Assembly: GCA_032622095.1 (NCBI GenBank)
Contig: CP136069.1
Span: 119,898,126-119,962,125, forward strand
DNA length: 64,000 nucleotides
Direction: 5' to 3'
Source of the DNA: Siphonodentalium dalli
Lineage: Eukaryota > Mollusca > Scaphopoda > Gadilida > Siphonodentaliidae
Of this stretch, positions 12,317-27,300 are shown piece by piece. Both the position numbers and the translations under genes were made by a program. The notes below the pieces were generated by a model. The model saw only the letters and a list, made by a program, of their open reading frames with translations, was not told where the DNA came from and ran no database searches. Within the stretch, counting starts at the first letter, position 1. The number at the start of each line of letters is the position of its first letter.

Positions 12317-15300
12317 CTGAAATAAAAAAAATGATTATATGTTAACTTTTCCAATTTAAGCGAGAGTCTCTCGAAATTTAGCCCTGTCTCCCACACTCCA
12401 TAACAGGCAGAAGTTTCTCCACAATTTGCTAAATAATGAAAGACAATATCTTTGGAAATAGAAGTCACACACAAGCCTGAGTTTAGTGTGCCTGTCATTT
12501 GCAGAATGAGGTCCCCAGAGGGTGAATTTAGTGACACTATCCTACATAATTGGCTAGCATCACTAAATTCTCCTTTGGGGGCCTCATTCCTCTTAGGCCT
12601 CATCCTCTCTGGAATGGAAAGCTTCTTTATTATCAAATATCTATAGAAACTTCTTCACATAGATTCTATTTCTTTTTTAGTTTAGATTCTCTGTATCCCC
12701 AAATTGGCAGATGACATATTGCATAATCGACGTTCCCAATGGGTGTACATCACGATATTCACCATTTGGAAACTTCAATCTGAGTCTATGTCTCTCATAG
12801 CATATGAGGCCATGCAGAATCAGGTCCCAAGAGGGTGAATTTGGTGATGCTAGCCCATTGTGCTATATATAGTGTCACTAAATTCACCATCTGGGTACCT
12901 CATTCTGCAAATGACAGGCACACTAAACTCAGACTTGACACAGAAAACCATGCAACTGAGATGCAATGAAAACAGGCTGCAAAATCAGTTTAAACACTGA
13001 CAAAATATTTCCGTAAAAATGTCCCATAATCGATGGCAATGTCGATTCTTAAATTGATGTGAGACATAGATAGAAATGGAGAATAATCCTGTTCAAAGTA
13101 GTTTTTTTTCACAAATATTATATCCAAATTGACAACGCACACTGTCATTATATATTAATTAAATACAGTGACTCTCGATGGCGAAATAATTTTCATTAGT
13201 TTATCACCAATAGATGTGTTCAGAATCAAGTAGTATAGATATTTACAATTGAGCATACATGTAGTTCAGACGATGTTTTCTGTGGAGTGGTACAGTCAAT
13301 TTGTTTCAGATATTTGGCAATGTTAGTAGAATGTTACATTCCTCCAATTGGCATAGCACCTGAATAGTAACTTTTCAGTTTCACGCACCAGTACAAGTAC
13401 ATAATATGTCTTTAACCCTTTGAACTTCGCGTTAGGTCATATCGCCTTATATGGCTCATAAGTTATATAAAAATATATTAAAAGGTAGAAACTTTAGTGA
13501 CGTATTCTTGTGGTATTTATAACTCCCAATGTGTGTGAAGAAATTCCTGCTAAATTATAGAGCTGAAACGGTTAGACGGTTAACCGGTTAGCATCCGGTT
13601 AGCGACGTAACCGGTTAGAAAAAAATGAACCGGACGTAACCGCATCCCGTTCTCAGTTGAATGTGAACGTGAATAATCCTCAAAATATTAGGTTAAATGA
13701 TGCAAAACTAATACTAAATCCCGTGTCACCGATAGTAGAGTGCAATGCAAGTATTAATTGGTACACGCGGTAGTATCAGATACTTAGTAGCAATTCTCGA
13801 ACTGTCTGGAAGTGTCGGCGACCTTCAATAAATTCCGACCCTTTGAAGTTTTCTTCAGACAAAAGCACGTGTGCAGTCACTGTGTATCAAGTCTGAATGC
13901 ACACAAGGAAGTGACAACGTAAAAGTGGCGTTGTGTGGCAATGCGTGCTTTCGTAACTTAATAGTTAATACTGCACGAAGCAACATGGATTCAAATTGGA
14001 ATCACACCACGGCATACTATATATAAATTATAAAACTGTTTTACAGTGGGGTTTATAAAAACTATGTAAGTCGACAAAGTTTGAAGATTGAGATCAGCTG
14101 CACAATGTCTTCACTCTTCCCGTTCTTCCTCCCTGTTGTGATTTAATATGATCAATTCAATTGAGTGACCAAACAGACATCGTAGTTGAAGCAACCCAAA
14201 ACTTCTTCAATAATCTTCCCTTTTATCAAGGAAATTGATGCTCCATGCTACTCTGTAACTGGTTGTGCCTGTGGGACTAATTAACACTCAATTTGGCAGT
14301 AATTGCTATATGTTAAGTGATTGCATACTAAAACCGAAACCGAAACGTAAATTATATAACCTCCCAACACTAGTGTCCGCTATCATGATACCGACGAATA
14401 GCTCGAATACTGAATAGGACTGCGAGTCTGACCTAACTGACCTTCCTTTTTGTTATCTAGTTATTACTTTCTTGTCTTCATATATAATGCATTGGAGGAT
14501 ATACCAATGATGATAATGATATATTACAGATCTTTAATATATAGTTTTGTTACTCGTTTTACCAATACCCATACTATTTTACTCGTTTTACAAATGCCCA
14601 AACATATGCTGATCACGGCAAATAAGCGATCTCCCCTGCCATTCACAAATTTCACTTGCTCATTCCCCATCACGAGAGCCAGCCAAAGAACAGTGAATGC
14701 GTGTTTTTGAATATCGTTAAATGCCGTGAATAAGGTCTTTATTTCAGCTACTACTTCTCACCTAGGTTTGTCCCTGTAGCATGGCATAATGTCGACATAA
14801 TTAGTGTGAGAGAAGTCCGCTAGAAATTTAGCGGTTAACCGGTTGAAATCCGGTTAACCCCGATGGTTAACCGGTTAGAAGAATGGGTCAACCGTTTCAG
14901 CTCTACTAAATTACGTAATTCGCGCTAACGATGGTCGGATGTAAACACGTGTCATACGAGTTTTGTTCAAGAATATACAAACTTCTGAGTTCATTAAATC
15001 ATAACTTTTTTGCGCAAATAAGCCAATAGACCACACAATGCTGCGCATTTTAGTTATTGGTGGGGTATTTAGAGAACACCCAGAGTTTGTTTTGGCTAAA
15101 GCCAATATAACGTCATGTATTTATGTTGGAATTGTGACGTTACGTAACATTTTTTGGCAGTTTGTATAATAAATCCTGTTAAGTTTTCAATTTTTTATAA
15201 CTTTGTCTGGATTTAAGATATTGAAATAGATTGTGATGTGCTGAATTCAGAATTTAATAATCTTTCCAACGGTGTAAACAATATGGTAGAGAAAATGCAT

Positions 15301-18300
15301 ACAATACAGCACCATGCGTCTGAACACAGTTTACAATAAGTCAAAATACCCCTGGGAGCCCAGGGTCAGGGCGTCGATCGTTGTGGGGAGCCAGGGTTCA
15401 AAGGGTTAATCATTCCTTCTATTAGATTTATAGACCATCGCGATGTAAATGTACACCAAACACTTATTTTTTATGCAAAAGATTAGCATATTACTAAAGC
15501 TTGGTTGATAATAATTATGGTATCTAAATATTATGGACATCAGTGACAGAAATCGAAAGAGTTGATGTAACGGCAGTGACCATTGATAGGCTACTATGTC
15601 CAGAAAAGTCATCACGTAAGTTGTGGTGGAGCAATACATAAATTTCCTTACCCATCAAGCCTGTTTATTTGTTCCATAGATTTGGTAACTACTGTGAGTC
15701 ATACTATTTTTTGCTCATGCAGTTTTAAATTTTCACATCAAGGGGAGTGCGAAAAATAGTAGTGCACAAATTAAAATACAAGTAAAATATAAGTAAATTA
15801 TCGTGTGACGTCTTTCATTCAATTAAATTAGAGTAGACAGAAAGAAACTCAATAGTTTTACTGATCACAATATCATATTCATAATGTATAAAAAGACATG
15901 ATGACATCTCAAAAGTTCCATGTAAAATAACAGAGCAAACCAGCAGGAAGATGACATCATCACCGCGGTACTATTAGGAATGTGGTGGATTGAATGAAAT
16001 TTACTTATTAAAAGGCAGTTTTCTTTTGCATAAAGTAAATGTTAGTAAAATTTGAAATTTTTAGTTATGAACAGTATTCAGAATTTTAGATAGATCTCCA
16101 GAATTCTAAAGATCAATCTCCCGAAATCATCATGCCAGAGGCTAACATGTCTGTACGAGATGAACACTGAGAATAAGTTTTACAGTGACAACACTAGTTC
16201 AGATTCAACAACTTTACGACCAGAGTTCGCGGTGTTGGAGGCTAAGTAGGCCAAACTAGCCAATGAAATATTATTTGGCCAAAACTTTCAAGCCCATGGT
16301 CGCCAATCACCTCTGAGAATATATCATCACATCTCACTAAAACTCTCACACTCGAAAATAATCAGTAGATATACTCACCATGTATATCTGGAAACTTACT
16401 TATCAAAATAATCAGTAGCTATACTCACCATGTATATCTGGAAACTTACTTATCAAAATAATCAGTAGCTATACTCACCATGTATATCTGGAAACTTACT
16501 TATCAAAAGAATCATGATTAGCCACTATCTCAGCATTCTTTCTTCACCAAATGATAATAGTTACTGCTTTGTGGTTTCAATAAAACATCACGCAAAATTC
16601 ACACGCCAAATTAATCACTGCACATTCTTAATATATATATATCTTATTGACTGGCAGTTTTTGCAGATCATTGTTGCACATGTGCATACTTGATTATTTC
16701 ATCTAAAAATTTACCATTTATTTTATTTTTGGGCTTGCATTTTATTCTCTAGCTTTGATATTTTCTGGCCAGTGCAATAACTATTTATGACTCACTTTCA
16801 CAGCCATCGGGATTATTGATGTCTTGGTTCCAGTATCCAGGTTTGCATTTCTCACAGCTCTTGCCCATAACATTCTGTTTACAGTCACATGGCTGTGAAC
16901 TGCTGGTCATGCCACATATGTTAGTTACTATCCGGGAACCAGCAGGGTCACAACTGCATTCTGAAAAACAAGAATTGAAATGACGGCTACAAATTTTGGA
17001 ATTTGCACGTGCAAACACAAATCAAATTCAAAATCTGCATTGCTATTAAAGTGTACATGTTAGGTATACTACGAATATATAAATAGAACATAAGATACAA
17101 GAAAATGGTTAATTGAAACAAGTTTAACGCTTTGAACCCGAGAGACCGGAATACCGGTCCAATCCTTATATTCCTATATCCCGGGAGACCGGAATACCGG
17201 TCCGGAAATCAGACGTTATTTGACAAGAAATTACAGCTCAACAAACGCACCTATCAACTAGAGGTTTACTTCTACTTTGCACACACGCGTCACATGTTTA
17301 CCCATGTGACTTTGATAGACAACCTGGTGACAGAGGTTCTGTTTTTTCGCGCATGCGCAGAGGCATATTTTGAGAACAAAATCGTTTTTTTTATCGCCAG
17401 AAAAGGGGAAGTATTTCGGTAGAAATTTCGCGATCAAAGCCCAAATTAACTAGAATTCTACTTTGCGCAAATGAGTCACATCCATGTTCATAGCTCTGAC
17501 TTTAGCAACCAAATTGGAAACGGGGGTCTCTTTGCGCACGCACACATGTGCATTTAGAGAAATGCGTTTTATCGTAGGCAAAGGATAAGAATTACATGAT
17601 AAATATATAGCGCGACCAAAGGAAGCCGCAATATAATATACATGTATATTGGACGTGGAATCGACTGTCTCGTTGAAATTAATACTGTGTGACATATTTC
17701 ATCGCAAACTAGTTCAGTTAGCATAGTATATTGCCGTTTAGTTGAGCATGTATACATGTATATACGTCCCAGTTAAGAGCATTATGAGTTACGTCGTCGG
17801 AAACACTATATCACATCAGGCGCCTCGGGTTGGGGCCATTTAACGTTCAGGACGTCAGGGTTCAAAGGGTTAAGTCCCAGAATCAAATTTGTCTTTCCTT
17901 TCACTCCAAAATTAGAATTAATGGCCTCCCAAAATTAAGATTCATTTAGTCCCAGCCTCCATATCTTTTGGAGATTGAATAACCCGTAGCTGAGATATCA
18001 AGCCAGATACATGTTATTTTACGAAAAATGTGCACTGATATACAGGACATGAATAATTATTCAAATTGTCCTGACTTTTTCAAAATAAATCTGCTACATA
18101 CCTATATTTATTAGATGTATTATAGATTCAAATATTTATTCAAATTGTCCTTGTAATTATATATGCTGTGTTTTTCACATTTCTCTCCAGCTTCATTGAG
18201 CCGGCTCAATCATGCGCACAATTTATGTTTTTTGTTGAGTGATTTGTGGGTAGGAATAAAGCTAGCCATACCACGTTACAATTTAAGTCTAGTCAATATA

Positions 18301-21300
18301 CCATCTTATGGGCTCTCTTCCAATTTGGTGGTAATGTAGGTCAGTGTTATAATTAGCATCAACCATATCCCCCATTTTATGAAAGCTTATCGGACCAACT
18401 TTTATCACTGCTATATAATTTTGGCCCTCTTCCTTCCCATCTCCACCTTTTAACCATTTCATTGCAGCACTAAAGATCCTGTGCCAGTGCATTCTCTTAT
18501 ATAAAAGAAAGAATTGGGACAGGGTTGTTTTCGCAAAATTTCAGGGAGCTCTTTTAAGGGTTAAAACTTGCTGGTCCAACCGCCCACCACTTCCTTTTTT
18601 ATTTCACTAGTTGCCTGGTTTTTATGTTGCCTTTAAATTTGTCTTATGTCTCTATGTCCGCTGTATTCCTATATTTGTGAGGCGAAATCGTTCCCACAAT
18701 TAATGTTTTTTTGTTGAGTGATTTGTGGGTAGGAATAAAGCTGACCATACCAAATTACAAGTCTAGTCAATATACCATCCTAAGGGGCTCTCTTTATTAA
18801 AAATACTTTTTCAAATTGTCCTCATTTTAACAAAATAAACAGCATAATTTGGAGTTGACTATAAATAGTGGTCCAAGAGGAGGTATATATAGTCCACAAT
18901 CAGCAGACAAGTTGACTATTTCTCCTTGAGGACCACTAGAGTACATGGCATGCATTACTTATTATGTTATATCGAACACTGGTGTGGATTGTCACAGATT
19001 GTCTGTCTGATCTTGTCCCATTTTTATTTCCCCATGAATTATTTAAATTGGTCTAAAATTTTACAATCTAGAGCTAATTCTTGGACATGGCAGGGAGTAT
19101 AATTATGTTATTAGTTACAATTACCATCATCTCTTCATGATTTGTTTCTATAAATCCATGGTCAAAAATGACATGTCAGCACAATTTGAGAAGCTAAATT
19201 GTTTATCTTCAATGTAAAATGGAAAAAGAAGTTCAATATACTGTTTGCTCAGAAACTAGGACTATCCACTTGTCAAACTCAACGGAAAAATCTATTTAAA
19301 TACATTAGATAATTAGGATCAGACACCAGACCACTAAAATTCATTGCTAAGTCTTATGATGGACATTCTGATAACATTCTGAAGTAATATACAACATAGT
19401 TTCAGATAGGCCATGTGTTCAGGTGTTAATCTGATTGTGCGAAGTGTGTCTGTTGCTTTAGTAGGGCAGCCGGATTCTATTGGAAACAGTATAGCAGTGT
19501 GCAGCCAACCAGAACACAAGAAACTCACGTGACATGTAATATTGTAAAAGGTCGCGGACACTTTTTGGGGAGTTGATTGGCTTTGTTTGAAAACAAAAAC
19601 AATTAATTCTGGCAAAAATCTTATAACCCTTGAAATGGTCATTTTTCTTCTACGTATTGCATTAAAATTGCATGAAATTCTATATTGGCTTCTACAGCTT
19701 TTTATACAAACTTTGATTCAAATAACCTTGACTGCTAAAAATCACAAAACCATGACTAATTTTTAACTTGACCTGAATCTTCTCAAATTTGAATGGCCTA
19801 TCAAATATCATGAAATTCTGTTCAATATAACTCAAGTTATAATCCGGATAACAAAAATAAACAGCAAATTAAAAATTGATAAGGGGCAATAACTCTGTCA
19901 GAGATGGTCGAATCAGATGCAAATTGAAATTGATCAGGACTTTCTCATATGAAGACCATATACCAAGTCTCATAAAATTCTGTCAAATAATATTCAAGTT
20001 ATCATATCATCTGGACAACAAACGTTTCAGATGGACGAATGGACAAACGGACAGCTCAAATGACAGATGAACACTGCTCATTTCTATAGACCTCTCCCCA
20101 AAAAAGAATACAAATATTTATTCAAATTGTACTCACTTTCGCACACTGGATAGTTGTAGTAGCCATCTTTGCAGCTAGAACACTTCAGACCGAAATAGCT
20201 GTCCTTACAAATGCACTGACCGGTCTCCTGATCACATGACATTCCCTCTGAACCATGGATGGCACACAGGCAGGCTGCAGCAGAATGTCTAATAGATTAT
20301 AATCATCTTAGCAGATAACATTCTATTTATAATCCTTATGCAACGAAACTGTGTTTATTGTATGATAGATGCATCTGTATATGAGTGCAACCAATGCCAG
20401 AAATATACATATAATATATCTCAACCCTTTCGTTAATAAAAACTACTTGACGAGTAGTTCCCTAAGGAAATGTTCAGATATTAAGTTCAACAAACGACCA
20501 ATGAATAGGATTCTTTCTATAATCTGTTGTCTGATTGTATTTCCTGAACATCCCTCCAGAAGAATAATAGACTCTTCTAATGTATACTTTTATAACTGAA
20601 TGGGAGAATCCATTTAGTAAAGAAAGGGTGAATATTTGGAATATACCCCATATATGCAAGGTTTCTACCAGTGGGGCAGAGGGTCCCATTTAGGATCCCT
20701 GTCCCGACATCCCATATTTTATCTCAGACACAATCCCCAGCAAAAGCCATGAACAATGCCTACAGCAAAAGCCACAAATAACACATACCCCATCTAAAAT
20801 TCTCCTTAACAGTAATGGGGTGATAAATGATAATTTGATTTCAATGCCAGCTAATGCTGGCCACCAGTAAGCCATTTTACTTGACTCCCGGAAAAATAAT
20901 TCATGGACACATGCATCGACAATGCATGCATTTGATTATGTCTGGTCATGTCGTGATTACATTACCGATCACAAATTACATATAATGTACTGATGATGAA
21001 GCTGGGTTCTTATAAATTACTAACTACTAGAATAATAACTAGAATAGATTCTCTGGTATTCCCTCCAAATAAGATTCACATAAGGTTATATATTTCCTGC
21101 GTTCGTCGAATGAATGGACCCCAATCATAATTTCGAGTATAAATTAGGCAAATAAATCGTACTTCCGGGTAGTCTTGATCGACAGCTAGACTATTCATGG
21201 TTATAAACTACTTGTACCAACATCAAAGTGAAAATAGTTATACCTTGTCGAGAGGGGAACAGGAACATCTTTAATGAATTTAACCAATTTATTTCTGTTC

Positions 21301-24300
21301 TTGATGCTGGGTGAGCACTGCGCCGGAGATACTATACCGAGAAGCGTGTCCATTTCATAGCTGTTCATTTCATTCAAATGTGTCACCGTGTAACTTTCCC
21401 CATTGGGCGAGTTCGCCTGAATGTATCTTCTGCTTTGTTCATAATTATGTGTTTCCTTTCGATTCCAGAAAATAGTATATTTATGGATTATCACATGCAT
21501 GTATGTACTATATAGTCTTATGATAACAATTAATTCCTTATTAAATATGTTATTTCGTTTCGCATAGGGATCTGCGAATCGGGGATTTTGCATCGAATCG
21601 AATCTCGATATCGAATCTCCTGCCTGATATCGACACCGAATTGAATCTCGAATCGAATCAGCTAGTGATTGACATTGTTTACCAGTGTGTATTCCGGTGT
21701 CTCATGACAAAAAACTGCAGACAACTGGTCGCACATGATGGCATCCATTTAAGAACGTATATAATAGAAAGATTGTCCTAAGGTTTCTATTCATTCCAAT
21801 CTATGTTTTGTCGCTCATATAACGGTGGCTGACATTGAATTTTATTATATTATATGAATTAAATATCTGAAGTTCTAAACATAAGGTAATCAATTGAGTT
21901 CCGCATCAAGCGATCACGCACATTGTAGACAATTTACATTGTGTCCGTATACAGATTACAAATATATATGTGGCAATTAATCACTGCCATGGGTTGCGAT
22001 CGAAGCACATAATTAGCATAATGCATGTCTATTCTGATGTTGGCTGTAGTGTGTGCCGAAGGATTTTGTCATGCAAAGAATAAAATCCAAGATGGCTGCA
22101 GCCATGTTTTTTTTATCAAAAATCGTACAAATTTGATAGCTCCCATCAAGATGTGAACCTAAACATGCATTGTAAATTCTTAAAACATATGTGTGGCAAT
22201 GGATTCAAATTTGAAATCCAATATGGCTGCTGGCAGCCATTGTTTTTTAACTAATTTTGTGAAAATATTGATGGCCCCAATCTGGAGGTTATCCTTAAAA
22301 ATTTTGGGATGAATCTGATGAAAACTGATGGCTGTTGGTCTAGGGCGTGCCAAGATTTAGTCATGTTAAGAATAAAATCCAAGATGGCTGCTGGCGGTCA
22401 TGTTTTTCATATAAAAAATTTCAACTTGGATAACTCCCATCTAGAGGTCACCCCGAAGATTCTTGTGAAGGTTGGGATTAATCAGATGATAAATGTTGGC
22501 GGTAGTGTGTGCCGAAGAATTTAGTCATGCAAAGAATAAAATCCAAGAGGCTGTTATGTATAAAAACATTTCTCCTATTAATGTGGGCTGCAGTTTCCTG
22601 TGAGCTGATGGATTCAAATCTGAAATTAAAGATAGCAGGATGGCTTACATCCAGATGTCACCCCGAAAATCATAATGAAGTTTGGTGACGATCGGATGAG
22701 GGATGCACGTATGACTGACACCAACCCATGGCAAAAAACTCAAACATGACTCTGTCAAGTTTACCTAAAAATGGCCTTTTTCCTGCAACATACATAACTA
22801 AAGGTGTCTAGTTAATATTAATTTAAGGCTCAAATAATATTTGTGGGTGTAATAAGTGCATGAAATTATCCATTCTTAATATCTATATACACAAAATAGT
22901 TAGATATGTCTGTCTGTCTAATAATATATAAGTACCTGCCTCCTCACAAAAAAAATTTCAAATAAATAAGACAACATCAATTTAATAATTTGAATTACGA
23001 ACCTGGAGAAGGAAAATCTGTATTTACAGAAGGGAAGAAAACAAACAAATTTTTTTTTGCATCTGATTGTGTGAATTTTCATAGGAGGGGTTGCAATGTG
23101 TTAGAGAATGATTATAACACAGAACATAACTTAATTTATATTTGAATGCAACAGCATTTTAACAGAATGAGAAATACATGTGTTTCTCCATGTTTGCCAA
23201 TAGATATAAAATTAAAGTAGGTTTACATTATTGGAAAACTTTTCTCCCGTCAAAATTTGATAGATTATAACTATCAATACGGTGTGGTGTGAACCTTTGC
23301 CCAATGAGCGGTAGAGTAAATAAATCTGTTTTATACGTTCTGCATAACACTGAGGGAGCGAGGGTGAATTCATACACACTAGTAACCACCTCATATAATA
23401 TGGATCATACTATGTTATGTTTCATGCCCCACTGTCGATTTGCGCAGTATTCCAAATTGAGTTCGGTAAAATCTTTGGTGTTTCAATGCTTCCAAGAAAT
23501 ATGCATATATTCCCATGCGAAGGGACTCGAAAGCATATCTCCATATCCACAACCATGGAGTGACATCGTGGCCATGCAGTCTGAGTTAAATATGTCAACC
23601 CAACTGTTTGAAATATTCGAAGCAACATGTTGATTTTCTCTAAAGTCAGCCGCCTACATGCTTGTTTTACATGCATGTACTTCTTTAAAGTTCATTTCAT
23701 TGATGTCCATAACTAGGTGAATCTCAGAATGATTATTTTGAGAATATAACCACCCATCTCCTCAACAAACTGTTGATGCGGTTACAATTTACTCGATATT
23801 AATGTTTGTCGTGATGGTCTTTATATATATACACAATCATGTACCTCCAGGAACAATTAAGAACTCAAACTGTCACCAGATACAAGTCTTTATGAAACAT
23901 ATTTTTGTCAGTTTTGAATTCGTGCACATGGTGCGTGAAATTAAAGTGCGCAAATTCAAAACTGAGTGAAAAATAGTACTGCACTAATTTAAATACGAGT
24001 AAGGTACTATATCCGTGCTCCTTTAAAAAGGCTTAATCTATGTCAAAAGTTTTTGCAAATTACACTTGATGCATTGTTGACTGACTACTGGGTACCACAT
24101 GCTCTTACACCCAACTTGCTTTGTACTAATTAACACCAGCTACAGTTAGTTGGAACATTTTCTTTGACTGGATTTGGGTTCCATCGGTCAGCATGAGCCA
24201 GCATGTAACCATGTATGTACCCACATGGCAATTTTGAATAATGAGATTTGCATCCATGATCGTCAGGGCAGGTTTGAAATTGTGAGTGTCATATCAAAAT

Positions 24301-27300
24301 TGTGAGAGTTAACATGCCTACATCTTCCTATAGATTTATCTCCAATTATATTTGCTTGGTGATAATATCTCCTGCTTTCACAATCTTTAGACTGAAATAC
24401 TCATATTTATTTGATACCATGCTGACAAAACATTGCGTTGGACGATGCCATTTTTCGGTGTATTTGGACAGTTATGGACCAAAACGCAAAGACAACGAAA
24501 TCCAGAAAACACTATATAAAGGCAGAACAACTTTACCTAGTGGCAGGTTTTTGTTTTTTTACCCGACTTTTTGGGAACTGTTATTGCTGGTTTCGTAATT
24601 TCAAGTTATTAAACTGGCCTTGACCTAATATTTAAATATCTGCCTCCTTCATCACTTTTTTAAACAAAAATATTCCTGAGAGACAAATTATTTGTCTGTG
24701 TATAATAACTGCATGCAAATTATACATTTCTAATATTATAGATAAATCAGTACTTACGAATACATTGTGGGAAGTTGTGATATCCAACAGCACAGAAGTT
24801 ACACTTGAGTCCAGTGTAATGCTGCTTACAGGTACACTGCCCAGTGGATGAACAGCTGCTGCTCTCTGATCCATCAGGGTCACAATGACATGCTGCAGGT
24901 AAACAAGGTCAATCAATAATACTTATCCAGTTTGGGTTGTGTATAGCAAGGTAACGTATGTACAGGGGTATGTGTAACACATAGGGCTGCAACGATTCAT
25001 CGTGAATTCAATGTATCATGATACATTTTCAAACAATACATGTTTCGTATCCTGTCATGTGTAGCGCGATACAGGAAATTAAGTAATGTCTGAAGATTGG
25101 TAAGTGTAAAAAAGCCAAACCTCCAATTATCTCTCAAGTTTAAATGTATACTATGTATATTTGACTCGTCTAGCCAACAAATAATCTCCATTTTAGTTTA
25201 AAATGAACTCTACCTCTAGTTATAAACTTGTTCTTTCTGATAACTCAGGCCATATTCATTTGGAAACACTAATTTAGTGTATCATGAAATGTATTGTATC
25301 GTTAATCATGTGTTGTGATTCATATTGTATCATGACCAAGTGTATCATTGCAACTCTAGTAACACAACACTGTAACGTTACAATATGGTATACGTGCTCA
25401 ATCGATAACAAGAGGTTGCACCACGGGTGTTGGCATACTCTCAAGGTGCCAAATTGAAAAGGCAACGACGGAACTTTAATATTCAAGTTATGTGAAAAAC
25501 TCCAGTAGGGTGATCAGATAGAAATGGAGAATAATCTTCCTCAATGGAGTTATTTTTACAAATATTATATCCAAATTGACAAAACACATCATCATTCTCA
25601 TATAATAAACAAAGGCAACACCAAGCATGGGCCGAATTGACTGTACGCTCAATATTGGCTATATTTAGAGAGAAAATGAAGTAATAGTGGGGTATTTTCT
25701 CTCAGTTTAACCCTGGTTCATAACTCTGGCAAAGGGCCATAACTCTGGAAAAAGTGCAGACAAAGCAAACCCTGAGTCATAACTCTGTCAAAGGGCCATA
25801 ACTCTGTAAAAAAAAGTGTAGAGAAAACCTGCACTATGAAGGATGAACGGACAAATGTCTCCACTATATATACCCCCGAATCCTCAATTCACAAATTTCC
25901 CAGTCAAACAAGGGCCGTAACTCTGGTAAAATTTAATGGATGAAAACCGTAGTAGCGGTATGTGGGTATCCTTTCCATCAACCTGGGCTATCACCATGCC
26001 AAAGGAGAATGAAATCTATGTGCATATGTGGATATCATCAATTCCAATTCAAATCACGACCAGATGACGATGATGGATGTGGTGGTGTTGGCATTTTCGT
26101 AAATGAAAAACTTTCTTATAAAATCCGTGATGATCTAACGATATTTATCCCACATGTTATCGAGACTCTATTCATAGAAATTGACTCGGGGCACTCATCT
26201 TGTGTTGTGGCATCCATCTACAGACCAAATACGGCCCCTCATGCAGATATCGATATATTTATAGATAAAATTTCAAGTGTGGTCGAACAATTAAATGGTT
26301 CTGGGACAAAGGCATATCTTGTAGGAGACTTCAACATTGACTTAACTTTCAGTCACATACGAAAACTAACAACTTCATTGAAACTATGTTTGAAAATGGA
26401 TTCTTACCTGCAATTACCAAACCTACACGAATAACCGACCACTCGGCAACACTCATTGATAATATTTATACTAATAACAATGTTTCCCGTGCCGATATTT
26501 TTTTATACTTATGATCGTGACATTCGGAATAAAATGTAGCAAAATGGTCTGATACATCTTATTCCGAATGTCACGATCATAAGTATAAAAAAGCGAGCAG
26601 TTCGTAACAGAGAAACGTATAATGAGTAAAGAGAACACTGACAAATTTAAATCAATACTTCAACAACAAGATTTTCGATGTGTCTTCGATAGTACTTCAC
26701 CAAACCAAGCTTATGACAATTTTCTTTCAATATATCTATGGGCGTTTAATGAATCATTTCCATTGGTCCGATCTAGACCACCAACTAAATATATTAAAAA
26801 ACAACCTTGGATGACAAAAGGTCTCATTAACTCCTCTTTAGTCCAGAACAAACTTTACATAAAAAAACTAAAAGCTCCTTGTGACAACAACGCTGAGAAA
26901 TATAAAATATATTGTCGAATATACAAATCCTTAATTCGGAAAAGCAAAAAACTTTACTACGACAATATTCTCCACGAAAATAGATTTGACATGCGACGTA
27001 CATGGGTCATCCTGAAAAATGCTCTTAAAGTAACAAATAACACTCCAAAAATACCAACAAATATATCATATGGAAACACTATAATATCGCAACCAGAAAA
27101 AATAGCTCAAGAATTTAACGATTATTTTGCGACAATAGGTCAAAAAACTAGTGACCAGGTGCCTTGTAACATCGCAATGACATTTTCAGACTATCTAACT
27201 GATTCCAATGCAAACAATTTTTTCATGTTCCCAACAGATACATATGAAGTTTTGAAACTATCGAATGACATCACTGGAAAAGGAACCAAAGATATAGATA

